Source: a virus. From it: a stretch of 64,000 nucleotides of DNA. Position 1 is the stretch's first letter. The number at the start of each line of letters is the position of its first letter. The stretch lies in the IMG/VR virus record IMGVR_UViG_3300031963_000066, positions 20,668-84,667 of that record, one strand, 5' to 3'. A model generated the notes under the pieces. That model worked only from the letters and a program-made list of their open reading frames with translations, made no database searches and had not been told where the DNA came from. A program made the position numbers and the translations under genes. Below are positions 16,217 to 25,250 of this stretch, in pieces.

Positions 16217-17291
16217 ATAAATCTGCTGTATATGTGGCTGGATAAGCTCTGGTCACATCACCTGGTCTAGTGCCTGACCATATAATTCTAACACCACCTG
16301 TATTTCCTGATCCACTATAAACCACACCACCACCAATTATACCCGTTCCTTTTTTAACTGCACCACCGCCGCCACCATAAGTACCACCAAAATTTCTATC
16401 GGATGTTGTAACGCTACCAAGGCCTGCTGTTCCATCTTTTGAATCTGTTGCCGACGAACCAGCACGGATGCCGCCGCCGGCATCTGTTGTACCTGAAGAT
16501 TGGAATACGCCAAGTCCACCGCCGCCAGAACCCACTTTGTTAGTTGCGGAATGCGGTGGTTTAAGTGAATTTCCTCCTCCACCACCAGAACGATAAGATG
16601 GACCATTGGTTGTGTATGCACAACCTCCACCGCCAGGTGCACCGCCACCATATGTGTCACCAGAAATAGACATATCTCCTGATCCATCGGAACCACCGTA
16701 TCCACCTTGGCCAGCTACTGTTAATGTTCCGTTTCCAATAACTAAACCAAATCTACCTCCAGCACCGCCATTACCATAGTAACCACCTGCGCCACATCCA
16801 CCCCATGCACCCGCTTGTGTTCCGTTTGCGCTGCCACCTCGGCCACCACCATCACCAACAAAATTTCCACCAACCACGTTTGCGGATGCACCTGATGAAC
16901 CACTTGGTCCAGTACCACCAAATCCTGCTACCGTTGATGTGTTAATAAAATAACTATTGCCTGTTGTGTGTACTCCTGGATATGCATCAGGTGCAACGTT
17001 TGCTGTTACTCTTGATTGTCCAGCACCAACAACTACTGTATATGATGCACCTGGTGTAACAGAAATATTATTTTTCCATCCTAATCCACCACCACTACCA
17101 CCAGCCATTCTTGTTGCTGCACCACTTTGACCCATAGCACCACCTGCGCCACCGCCACCAATGCAAACAACACAAACACTTGTTACACCATCAGGTGCAA
17201 CCCAAGTGTAAGTTCCTGCCGCAGTGTATTCTGCTTGTCCTGGAGCAATACCGGTTGGTCCAACAATATAAGAATTTACAAGGAAACTCAT
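16215..17291 (-). CDS. Glycine-rich fibre tip/adhesin (second copy)
   Basis: This 358-residue protein starts with 'EYTAAGTYTWVAPDGVTSVCVVCIGGGGAGG', the standard opening of phage glycine-rich domains (a beta strand leading into poly-Gly). It continues through about 270 residues of GGGG/GGxG runs interrupted by variable loops, and closes with 'GGVRIIWSGTRPGDVTRAYPATYTADL'. It is not a close copy of the first glycine-rich protein (14118-15047): N- and C-terminal parts differ. Host-receptor binding is inferred. It overlaps the upstream repeat fibre by 4 bases (ATGA), so the two are translationally coupled and probably form shaft plus tip. Confidence 0.78.
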   Translation of the reverse strand: MSFLVNSYIVGPTGIAPGQAEYTAAGTYTWVAPDGVTSVCVVCIGGGGAGGAMGQSGAATRMAGGSGGGLGWKNNISVTPGASYTVVVGAGQSRVTANVAPDAYPGVHTTGNSYFINTSTVAGFGGTGPSGSSGASANVVGGNFVGDGGGRGGSANGTQAGAWGGCGAGGYYGNGGAGGRFGLVIGNGTLTVAGQGGYGGSDGSGDMSISGDTYGGGAPGGGGCAYTTNGPSYRSGGGGGNSLKPPHSATNKVGSGGGGLGVFQSSGTTDAGGGIRAGSSATDSKDGTAGLGSVTTSDRNFGGTYGGGGGAVKKGTGIIGGGVVYSGSGNTGGVRIIWSGTRPGDVTRAYPATYTADL

Positions 17292-18010
17292 GTTCGTCTA
17301 TAATATAATGTTACTTTTAATCCTTTTGCACCAGTACCAGCAACATCAATATCCATAGTTATTTCATCATCATCTGAAAAAGTAGTTGTAGATAACACCG
17401 CCGGTGTAGCGGCAGTAACACTTGTTTTTTCATTTGCATCTATTGTTAATCTTGTGCCAAAAATAGTAGTACCGTTTTTATTAATATCAATTTCAGGAAT
17501 TCCAGATGTACTTGCAGTGGCCAATGATGCTCTAGGTATCTGATACAGTGTCATTGCATGTGGTGCTCTAAATGTTACTTTAGCTGTACCTGTAGTTATT
17601 GATGTTGTTTCATCACTAAGAGCCACAGTCAAGTAAACGTTTGCAGAAGTATTGGCTGCAGCAAAAGCACCATTGGCATACAAACTCGCAGAGTTTGCAG
17701 TATCATAAGCATTGTTTGCTTTTGTTCTTACCCACGCATCTGATGCATTGTTGGCTGCATTATATGCTGCATTGGCTTGAATGAATGATCCATTTGCAAA
17801 TATTGATGCCGAGTTTGCAGTAATAAATCCTGCATTGGCCGTACCTCTAGCCCACGAATCTGCACCCGAACCACCGTCATTAGTATTTGCTTGTGCAAAA
17901 GCAGCATTAGCCTGTGCAAACGCAAGATTTGCTCGGTCAAATGCAGAGGGCACCAAAGAAGAAAAATCTTTAGTTGAATCTAATCTTGATGGAGGTACTT
18001 GTGTTGACAT
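17288..18010 (-). CDS. Ala/Asn-repeat fibre with conserved C-terminal beta domain
   Basis: This 240-residue protein has residues about 1-125 in 'FDRANLAFAQANAAF / SASIFANGSFIQANAAYNAANN' repeats and residues about 128-240 in a beta domain. That domain ('VYLTVALSDETTSITTGTAKVTFRAPHAMTL...SGIPEIDINKNGTTIF...DDEITMDIDVAGTGAKGLKVTLYYRR') is widely seen at the end of small phage structural proteins (from memory). The gene overlaps the second glycine-rich adhesin by 4 bases. A likely role is a trimeric short fibre that carries or is capped by that adhesin. Confidence 0.75.
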   Translation of the reverse strand: MSTQVPPSRLDSTKDFSSLVPSAFDRANLAFAQANAAFAQANTNDGGSGADSWARGTANAGFITANSASIFANGSFIQANAAYNAANNASDAWVRTKANNAYDTANSASLYANGAFAAANTSANVYLTVALSDETTSITTGTAKVTFRAPHAMTLYQIPRASLATASTSGIPEIDINKNGTTIFGTRLTIDANEKTSVTAATPAVLSTTTFSDDDEITMDIDVAGTGAKGLKVTLYYRRT

Positions 18011-18030
18011 TAATTATAACCTTTTTACAT

Positions 18031-18038
18031 TATTTATT
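18031..18038 (-). promoter_or_regulatory. Late-promoter-like box (AATAAATA)
   Basis: AATAAATA on the minus strand, 21 bases before the ATG at 18010. The TAA stop of the giant LamG gene (18034-18036) lies inside the box. Confidence 0.35.
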
Positions 18039-21000
18039 TAATATCATATGGAGCTGTTGGTACTGTTATAGTTCTTGCATAACCGTTTGTAATTCTCAAA
18101 TCTGCAATGTAGCCAAGGGTACCGTAACCTGACAAGCTACCGTCTTTTGAACCAATGTATATTGGAGCAGTTGTTGCAGTGCCAGTTTGTGTTCCGGAAA
18201 TTGTTGCTGTTCCACCTGCAACACCATTTACATAGAAGGTCATTGTTGTGCCACTACGAACATATGCTAAATGTGTCCATTGATTGGTGTAAACTGTTAT
18301 TGTTCCAAAATAAGCTGTTGCATTATAATATTCCATTCTATAAGAACCAGATACTGCTGATGCCAATGGAGACAAACCAAGGTTCATTGCTGCACCTGTT
18401 GCACCAGCTTGTCTTGAATCCCAAAATCTCCATCTTGTTATTGTGGCATCCGTTGGATATACCCAGCATTCAAATGTAAAGTCACCTGGGAATACTATAA
18501 GACTTGGTTGCGGTCTTACAGCAAGATAATCTGTTTTGGTTGCAAAGTACACAGATGAGAATCTTGAGTTATTGCTGCCTACAAAAGGTTCTAATGTGGT
18601 TATTTTTGCATCACCAGCTTTAGTAATAGTAAATGCATTGGTTGAGTTGTCAATGAATCTATTGGATTGGCAGGTTAACAAGCTGGTGTTTGCTATTGCT
18701 GTTAATGGTGCAGTGGGTGGAGTAAATGCAGAGGTGTAGAGTCCAGTGCCTTTTACTATTCTAAAATTACTACAATGGCCAAAAGCATTGTTTGTACCAC
18801 TAGCATTTTGTGTACCAAAATACAAGAATGTTAATGTAAATGTGTAATTCCCCGAATCAGAATAATTTGTATTTACCTGCACTCCATTTGAAAATATTCT
18901 AGTTATTCCCGAATTTCTACAAATTGCTATATGGTTCCAAGTATCTTTAATTAACGCATTTGCTGTTGAAACTGTTCTTGTTGCAGCGGAAGCGCCATAA
19001 AATCCAATACTCATATTAGTGTTTTGCTGTACTAAAAATCTCCCCGAACTATTATTGTCATATATGTCAAGAAGGTATCGGGTAGTTCCTGAATCTAGTG
19101 GATAATACCACCATTCAACAGTAAAATCTCCTGTACCTAGTGCAAGATTTGAGTTTGGAGGGATAGTTAGGTAATCCCCAGTACCATCAAAGTATGCACT
19201 GTATGTATCATAGTATGGCGAATTGTTGGCCACATATCTTGAGGTACCAAAAGTTTCTATATTACTAATTCTCAATGCATCTGTTACTGATGGACCCACT
19301 GTACTTGCTAACAATAATGTAGTGTTTGATGTTACTGGTGCTGGCCGGTTAGAAGGTACAAATGGTCCGGTGTATAGTGCTTGACCATTAGTCATTCTGA
19401 GGTTTGAAATATACCCTTGGAATGGACCGCTTATAGCACCGGGCAAAGCGGCAGTTCCAATTCCGTGAATGGTTGATGTGTTGTATAACGTTCCCGTCTG
19501 TGTTGCGGTACCGATCACCACACCATTCACAAAAAATCTAACTAAATTTGAACTATCACGGGTAACAGCTACATGGTTCCAAACACCCTTTACATAAGCA
19601 TTATTCACTCCTATGTTTGTGTTCCATGCAGAACCGGTCGTACTTAAAACAGCTTGCATTTGATTTGAAGCGTTACCTCCATCACAGTCAACTCTAACTG
19701 ATGCATATGCACCAGAAGTAGAATTAAATGCAAAAAGTGTTTGCTGTACGCCGGAAGTACTTGTATTGTAGAACCAACACTCCGCAGTAAATGTACCTGC
19801 AATTAATAATGATGCGGTGTAACTTGCATAATCTCCAGTGCCATCAAAATAAACACTGTTACCAAAAGTGTTTGCAGAATAATTTGTTGCATCACTAACA
19901 GTATCAGTAAATGGATTTTGTATGACAGGCTTTGCATTACCGTTGACTGTGATTGCAAATGCATTATTACTGTTGTCAATGAATGTGGTAGACTGACAGG
20001 TCAACAAACTAGTATTGGCAATTGCGGTTAGTGGTGTGGTAGATGGAGTAAAGTTTGAGGTGTAGACTGCGGTGCCGTTAACTACCCTAAAATTACTTAA
20101 ATATCCGGTGAGTCCAAATGTTGATTGTCCGCCTATTTCTAAAGATTTATTTTCACTGACAATAGCAGAACTTGTTCCTGTACCAACAGAAGTTCCATTT
20201 ACATAAAGTGTAAAGTTGGTTGAAGATTTTACTACTGCAATATGATACCATATGTTTAAACCAAAGTTATGAGTTACGCTAACCACAGTTCCACTAGTTT
20301 GTGCAGTTCTCAAAGTTATGGTACCGTCACCCCATAGATACAAATAGGGATTATAAGTAGTAACTCCACTAAACGTCCACAAATTATCGTTAGTTCCTGC
20401 ACCAGGAAAAGCAGTAAAATAATACCATCCTTCTACGGTGAAGTTACCAGAAATATTAAAAGCCGACGATGATGCAACAGTCAAATAATCTCCAGTGCCA
20501 TCAAAGTAACCACTATAACTTGCAGGTGTTACTGTTACTGAACTGAATGGGCTGAATTTTGAAACTGTTGATGCGCCATCACCGCCTTTTGTAATCACAT
20601 TGTTGGCCGCAGAATAATCAACAAATCTATTTGAGTTACAAGTTAATAATATGGTGTTTGCGACTGGTAACAATGGATTAGTACTTGGTGTAAATGCTGC
20701 GGTGTATAGTGCGGTACCTTTTAGAATACGGACATTTGAAATGTAACCGTTAACTGGCCATAATGTATTGCTTAGTTGGCCAATATATAAAGTACTGCTA
20801 GTGTCTTGGTTTCCAGAATAAGTAGTACTTGCTGATTGAGTACCATTTATAAAGATTCGTAGAGTTGTTCCTGATCTACAAACAGCATAATGGTACCATG
20901 TTCCAGCAATAGGTGTGTGACTAGCAATTAAGATTGATGTGTCACCGTTAATCCAATTTAATGTTGGACCGCTAGTGTTATCATACCTTAAAGCCCAACC

Positions 21001-23805
21001 ACTCGATGCGCCAGCATATCGACTAATTATTCCTCTATCGGTCGTAGTAGAGGACCAATTTACCCAACATTCGACAGTAAAATCTCCGGTACCAAAATTA
21101 AATGAAGAACTGGTTGGTATACTCAAAAAATCATTTGCACCATCAAAGTATGCACTCCATGAACTACCAAATGGGCTGAATGAACCTAAATTTGTATTTC
21201 CAAATCCTGTAACCACACTATTAATATTACTTTCATCAACTATTACTTTTGTATTTGAAGATAGGTTTGTCTGAGCTGTTAGTAACACTGTGTTGGCCAC
21301 AGGTGTCAATGGTGCCCAAGAAGGAACAAATGCGCTGGTGTATAATCCAGTACCATTAACAACTCTTACATTGGACAAATATCCAGTCATAGATGAATCT
21401 CGAGCCGCCGATGCACCTACACTAATTCTAGTACCATTACCTCTAGAACCAGATAGTGTTCTTACTGCGCCTGCTGAAGCACCATTTATAAATGCATACA
21501 TGTTGGTGCCAGTTCTCGAAAAGGCCACATGTGTCCAAGTATTGAGTACCATGGCAATTGTTGTATATATATATTCTGTTGCATCTCCGAAAATACCATA
21601 TTTTAACTGCCCTGATGCATTTGTCAATAAAGCAAATCTACCGGACACTTCAGTACCAAACGCAACAAGTGGTTGATTTGCTATAGATGATGTTAAGTAC
21701 ACCCACATTTCTACAGTAAAATCCGCAGGCAAAATACCATTTGATGATTCCGCTCCCAAACAATCCCCAGTGCCATCAAAGTATACTGAACCTTCATTGC
21801 CAACTAAAGTAACTGTTGTTGTGTTTGCAAAAGGTCCGTTTCTTGCTGGACCTGCATTACCATTTGTAGTTATTGTAAGTGCATTACTAGAATTGTCAAT
21901 TACTGTGTTTGCTTGAGCTGTTAAAAATGAAGCTGTAGTTCCAAATGGACTAAATGTGTTGGCAACTGCTGCATCACCAACTTTTGTAATTGTAAATGCA
22001 TTGGTAGAATTATCAATTACTGTACTTGTTTTTGATTGACAGGTCAATAGACTGGTATTGGTAACTGCTGTTAGTGGTGTTGTGGATGGTGTGAATGTTG
22101 TGGTGTATACCGCAGTACCCCTTATCACTCTAAGATTGGAAATGTATCCCTGAACATAGTCGGCTGAACCGCCATTGCCTATCCAGACTGCGTCAGTTAC
22201 TGTTCCTATATTGCCAGACAACGTTGATGTGCCAACACTTGTTCCGTTAAACCACAAAGTGATACCTGTTCCAGATCTAGTCAATGCCACATGGTACCAT
22301 TGGTTTGCTGCTAGTGTAGCTGATGCAGAAATTGCTCCTGTTGATACGCTATTATTGAATATGGCCCTCATTGTTGAACCATTGTTCATTTGAAGCATCC
22401 AGCCCCACACATTGAAGCCCGGATATTGTCCTACTATTACCTGATATCCTGTTACCTTTTCTAGATATACCCAACATTCTACAGTAAAATCAGCTGTGAA
22501 TTGGAATGCCGCATTTCCCGGAACACTCAAATAATCTCCAGTACCATCAAAGTACATGCTGGACCCATTTGTCGGCACCGCTATTAATGCTGCTGTATTT
22601 GCAGATGATGATTGTGTGATTGCTAACGGACTGGTAGGAACAGTAAAGTTGCCGGTGTATACTGCGGTGCCTTTAACTATTCTATAATTTGAAATGTATC
22701 CTATCCATAGATATGAAGTACTATAATAGCCACCCAACACAACATGTGTGCCAGTATAATTAGTTGTATCTGTAATTGATCCACTAGAGCCAATGCTAGT
22801 CTCTAACACGCCATTGATATAAAGTTTAGTAACTCCGGACGCACGAACTAAAGCAAGATGCGTCCAAGTGTTAAATATCAGTTTGTTTGTGCTTGTTGTG
22901 TGTGTAGTATTTACTGCGTACACAGTTATTGCGTTACTGGTAAAAATATTTAAAGCTAAACTATTTGCGGCACTTGCTTTAAATCCACCAGCAGTATCTG
23001 ACTGTTGAAAAATGCCTTGGTTTGCACCAGAGTTAGGATAAACCCAAAACTCAATAGTGAAATCACCTGTACCAAATGCAAATGCAGAATTCGATGGTAT
23101 TGTTAAATAATCCCCAGTGCCATCAAAATACATACTGTAATTATTTGCAGCAGGCACAGTGACTGTTGTTGGTGTACCATTGAATGGGCTAAATGGATTA
23201 ACTTTTGTGTCACCACCCTTTAAGATTGTAAAGTTATTATTTGAATTGTCAATTAGTTTGTTGGATTGGCAAGTTAATAAACTGGTGTTGGCCACATATG
23301 TTAGTGGTGAAGTTGATAGAGTTGTATTTGCGGTATATAATGCGGTGCCATTTATAAATCTAAGATTAGAAATATAACCGTTAAATCCAAATGCTGTGCC
23401 GCTATTATAACCTATGTATGTTGTGCCGCCTGTTGTTAAAGAAGTTGCATAAGTTTGTGTTGTACCTACTTGTAATCCGTTGATAAAGAAATAAACAGAC
23501 GAACCGTTTCGAGTAATAGCAATATGATTCCATGTTCCTAAAGTAATTGATCCTGCGGTTACTGCCACACCCCAAGAACCACCCGGACCCATCAACCATT
23601 GTACAGTTTGATCGGATAACACTTGTACACGAACTGCTCCATATCCCGAACTAGCCGTGTCAGAAATATTAAAAATTGATTGTTGTGTTGCTGAACTGGT
23701 ATTGATCCATGCTTCTACTGTAAAACTATTGGTACCAATATTAAAAGCGGCATTGGTCAATATGGCTAAATAATCACCAGTACCATCAAAGTAGTTACTG
23801 TAATA
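18034..23805 (-). repeat. Nine LamG-like domain repeats (about 630 bp each)
   Basis: Nine diverged protein-level repeats, recognisable by the recurring 'YFDG(T/A)(G/N)D(Y/F/C)' start in eight copies; the last opens 'SVYFATKTDYLAV'. Copies also share a 'SLLTCQSN.(F/L)IDNS.N.FTI...GD' linker in most cases. Divergence is well beyond recent duplication. Confidence 0.85.
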
Positions 23806-24882
23806 ACCTTCTTTAAAAGGATGAAATTCATTTGGCTTTGTGTCTGCAACAACCACAACTTCATTATTAAATGTACTTAAATCTGTATTGAATGTGTTTC
23901 CATTTGGTACCGGATTTGCACTCATTAACAATGATGCATATTTCCAAAACAAGTCACCAGGAAGATTGATTGTCCAGTTCAAATATCTTGTTGCAGTTCT
24001 ACTTGTTGTATTTGCTGTTGCAGTTATGATTGATGTATTACTTGCAACAACTGTTGGTGTACCAGAAATTATACCAGTAGAGGTATTCATTGACAATCCA
24101 GTTGGCAATCCACTGGAAGTATACAGTACACCATATCCGGCCGCAGAAGTTGCAACTACTGTCACATTTGATATTGGTAAATTTTGTGTTGCACTAGTTG
24201 TTGTGTTGTTTGCTGGTGATGAGAATGAAACAACATCAGTATTAATCGTCAAACTAAAAGAACGAACAGAATCTTGATTTTGTGCATCAGTTGCTTGTAC
24301 AGTAAACGAATATGTTGTACTTGAACCATCCACAGGTGCAGTACCAGAAATTGTGCCACCAGAACTTAGTGTCGAACCTGAAGGTAAAGAACCAGAAGAT
24401 AATGCATATGTAATTGGTGCATCACCTGTTGCAACAACTGTTGTGCTGATTGCGGTTGTTTCGTATACAGTACCTAATGAACCAGCTGCTGTGGTAAATG
24501 TTGGTACACCAGAATATACCAAACCTGGTACAAGGATACCAGTACCACCATTTGCATTGGTAACAAAAACGGTATAACTACCAGAACCTAATGCGGGAGA
24601 ACTAAATGTAAGGCGTCCAGAATCCAGGAATGTTACTGCACCTATCGTAGTAGACCCAACCAAAACGGTTGCACCTGGTGCGAAACCTGACCCATACAAA
24701 ACGATAACTTGATTGCCTGCTGGGTCTGCTGCGGTATCATTTGTGTCAACATAAGATCCATCAGTTACCGCAAAACGGGTAACAGTAGGTACCAGGAAAG
24801 TTTGTTGGTTAAAATGTTCACCAACTGTAATAAATCCTGTTGAATCTTTTGCTCTCTTGCCTCTGACACCGGCATTAAACAT
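18034..24882 (-). CDS. Giant LamG-repeat adhesin (tail fibre or virion surface)
   Basis: With the ATG at 24882 (one base shared with the preceding TGA; GAGGAG upstream) the protein has 2282 residues. Counted from the first in-frame TTG, residues 33-125 look like an IPT/TIG Ig-like domain ('VIVLYGSGFAPGATVLVGST'). Residues about 127-215 and 218-308 look like putative-Ig (He_PIG-type) domains ('LSSGSLPSGSTLSSGG.ISGTAP'). From about residue 360 to the end there are nine concanavalin/LamG-like domains of about 210 residues, each opening with a variant of 'YFDGTGDYL.....F..GTGDFTVE.W' and containing 'TWNHIAI.R......F.NG' and 'G.ISNLRI..GTALYT'. LamG domains bind sugars or proteins. I infer cell-surface polysaccharide binding. 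Confidence 0.85.
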   Translation of the reverse strand: MFNAGVRGKRAKDSTGFITVGEHFNQQTFLVPTVTRFAVTDGSYVDTNDTAADPAGNQVIVLYGSGFAPGATVLVGSTTIGAVTFLDSGRLTFSSPALGSGSYTVFVTNANGGTGILVPGLVYSGVPTFTTAAGSLGTVYETTAISTTVVATGDAPITYALSSGSLPSGSTLSSGGTISGTAPVDGSSTTYSFTVQATDAQNQDSVRSFSLTINTDVVSFSSPANNTTTSATQNLPISNVTVVATSAAGYGVLYTSSGLPTGLSMNTSTGIISGTPTVVASNTSIITATANTTSRTATRYLNWTINLPGDLFWKYASLLMSANPVPNGNTFNTDLSTFNNEVVVVADTKPNEFHPFKEGYYSNYFDGTGDYLAILTNAAFNIGTNSFTVEAWINTSSATQQSIFNISDTASSGYGAVRVQVLSDQTVQWLMGPGGSWGVAVTAGSITLGTWNHIAITRNGSSVYFFINGLQVGTTQTYATSLTTGGTTYIGYNSGTAFGFNGYISNLRFINGTALYTANTTLSTSPLTYVANTSLLTCQSNKLIDNSNNNFTILKGGDTKVNPFSPFNGTPTTVTVPAANNYSMYFDGTGDYLTIPSNSAFAFGTGDFTIEFWVYPNSGANQGIFQQSDTAGGFKASAANSLALNIFTSNAITVYAVNTTHTTSTNKLIFNTWTHLALVRASGVTKLYINGVLETSIGSSGSITDTTNYTGTHVVLGGYYSTSYLWIGYISNYRIVKGTAVYTGNFTVPTSPLAITQSSSANTAALIAVPTNGSSMYFDGTGDYLSVPGNAAFQFTADFTVECWVYLEKVTGYQVIVGQYPGFNVWGWMLQMNNGSTMRAIFNNSVSTGAISASATLAANQWYHVALTRSGTGITLWFNGTSVGTSTLSGNIGTVTDAVWIGNGGSADYVQGYISNLRVIRGTAVYTTTFTPSTTPLTAVTNTSLLTCQSKTSTVIDNSTNAFTITKVGDAAVANTFSPFGTTASFLTAQANTVIDNSSNALTITTNGNAGPARNGPFANTTTVTLVGNEGSVYFDGTGDCLGAESSNGILPADFTVEMWVYLTSSIANQPLVAFGTEVSGRFALLTNASGQLKYGIFGDATEYIYTTIAMVLNTWTHVAFSRTGTNMYAFINGASAGAVRTLSGSRGNGTRISVGASAARDSSMTGYLSNVRVVNGTGLYTSAFVPSWAPLTPVANTVLLTAQTNLSSNTKVIVDESNINSVVTGFGNTNLGSFSPFGSSWSAYFDGANDFLSIPTSSSFNFGTGDFTVECWVNWSSTTTDRGIISRYAGASSGWALRYDNTSGPTLNWINGDTSILIASHTPIAGTWYHYAVCRSGTTLRIFINGTQSASTTYSGNQDTSSTLYIGQLSNTLWPVNGYISNVRILKGTALYTAAFTPSTNPLLPVANTILLTCNSNRFVDYSAANNVITKGGDGASTVSKFSPFSSVTVTPASYSGYFDGTGDYLTVASSSAFNISGNFTVEGWYYFTAFPGAGTNDNLWTFSGVTTYNPYLYLWGDGTITLRTAQTSGTVVSVTHNFGLNIWYHIAVVKSSTNFTLYVNGTSVGTGTSSAIVSENKSLEIGGQSTFGLTGYLSNFRVVNGTAVYTSNFTPSTTPLTAIANTSLLTCQSTTFIDNSNNAFAITVNGNAKPVIQNPFTDTVSDATNYSANTFGNSVYFDGTGDYASYTASLLIAGTFTAECWFYNTSTSGVQQTLFAFNSTSGAYASVRVDCDGGNASNQMQAVLSTTGSAWNTNIGVNNAYVKGVWNHVAVTRDSSNLVRFFVNGVVIGTATQTGTLYNTSTIHGIGTAALPGAISGPFQGYISNLRMTNGQALYTGPFVPSNRPAPVTSNTTLLLASTVGPSVTDALRISNIETFGTSRYVANNSPYYDTYSAYFDGTGDYLTIPPNSNLALGTGDFTVEWWYYPLDSGTTRYLLDIYDNNSSGRFLVQQNTNMSIGFYGASAATRTVSTANALIKDTWNHIAICRNSGITRIFSNGVQVNTNYSDSGNYTFTLTFLYFGTQNASGTNNAFGHCSNFRIVKGTGLYTSAFTPPTAPLTAIANTSLLTCQSNRFIDNSTNAFTITKAGDAKITTLEPFVGSNNSRFSSVYFATKTDYLAVRPQPSLIVFPGDFTFECWVYPTDATITRWRFWDSRQAGATGAAMNLGLSPLASAVSGSYRMEYYNATAYFGTITVYTNQWTHLAYVRSGTTMTFYVNGVAGGTATISGTQTGTATTAPIYIGSKDGSLSGYGTLGYIADLRITNGYARTITVPTAPYDIK

Positions 24883-25241
24883 CAACTGATCTCCTCAAAC
24901 GAACACACTGCTTGTAATATACTATTGGTACTGGCCGTTAATCTCAATTCATCACCTTCTAACAGATAAATGGAAAGTGTTTTGTCAATGGCTGTGAAAG
25001 ATGTATCTGCTGCAACCGAAATGGTACTGACCAATTTATATGCAGTCGCACTTCTATACAAATCAACTGTTATGTCCGCTGCACTGGTTCCATGAATATT
25101 GGAAATAATCAAAGAATTAATTTTTAATATTTTACCACTGGATGAAGGATTGTTTGCAATAGAAGTCGCCGATGTTGTCACCGATTGTACTTGTGTGTTT
25201 CCATTAATTGTTGTTAGTGCTGCTATGTTTGGGTTTGCCAT
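24882..25241 (-). CDS. Small beta-sandwich virion protein (second)
   Basis: This 119-residue beta-rich protein has 'TSATSIANNPSSSGKILKINSLIISNIHGTSAADITVDLYRS...YKLVSTISVAADTSF....KTLSIYLLEGDELRLTAS'. The pattern (core strand 'I.SL.ISN', a 'VDLY' strand, then 'L.EGD.L') is that of small phage structural proteins. It resembles 27787-28113 and more weakly 15049-15378. Its stop overlaps the ATG of the giant LamG adhesin by one base (TGATG), implying coupled translation and perhaps a connector role for the adhesin. It has an AAGGAT ribosome site. Confidence 0.7.
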   Translation of the reverse strand: MANPNIAALTTINGNTQVQSVTTSATSIANNPSSSGKILKINSLIISNIHGTSAADITVDLYRSATAYKLVSTISVAADTSFTAIDKTLSIYLLEGDELRLTASTNSILQAVCSFEEIS

Positions 25242-25250
25242 TTTAAATCC

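Noticed and set aside
24882-24885. TTG start at 24885 for the giant adhesin
   Set aside because: An ATG follows as the next codon, with GAGGAG upstream and a TGATG stop-start overlap, so 24882 is preferred.
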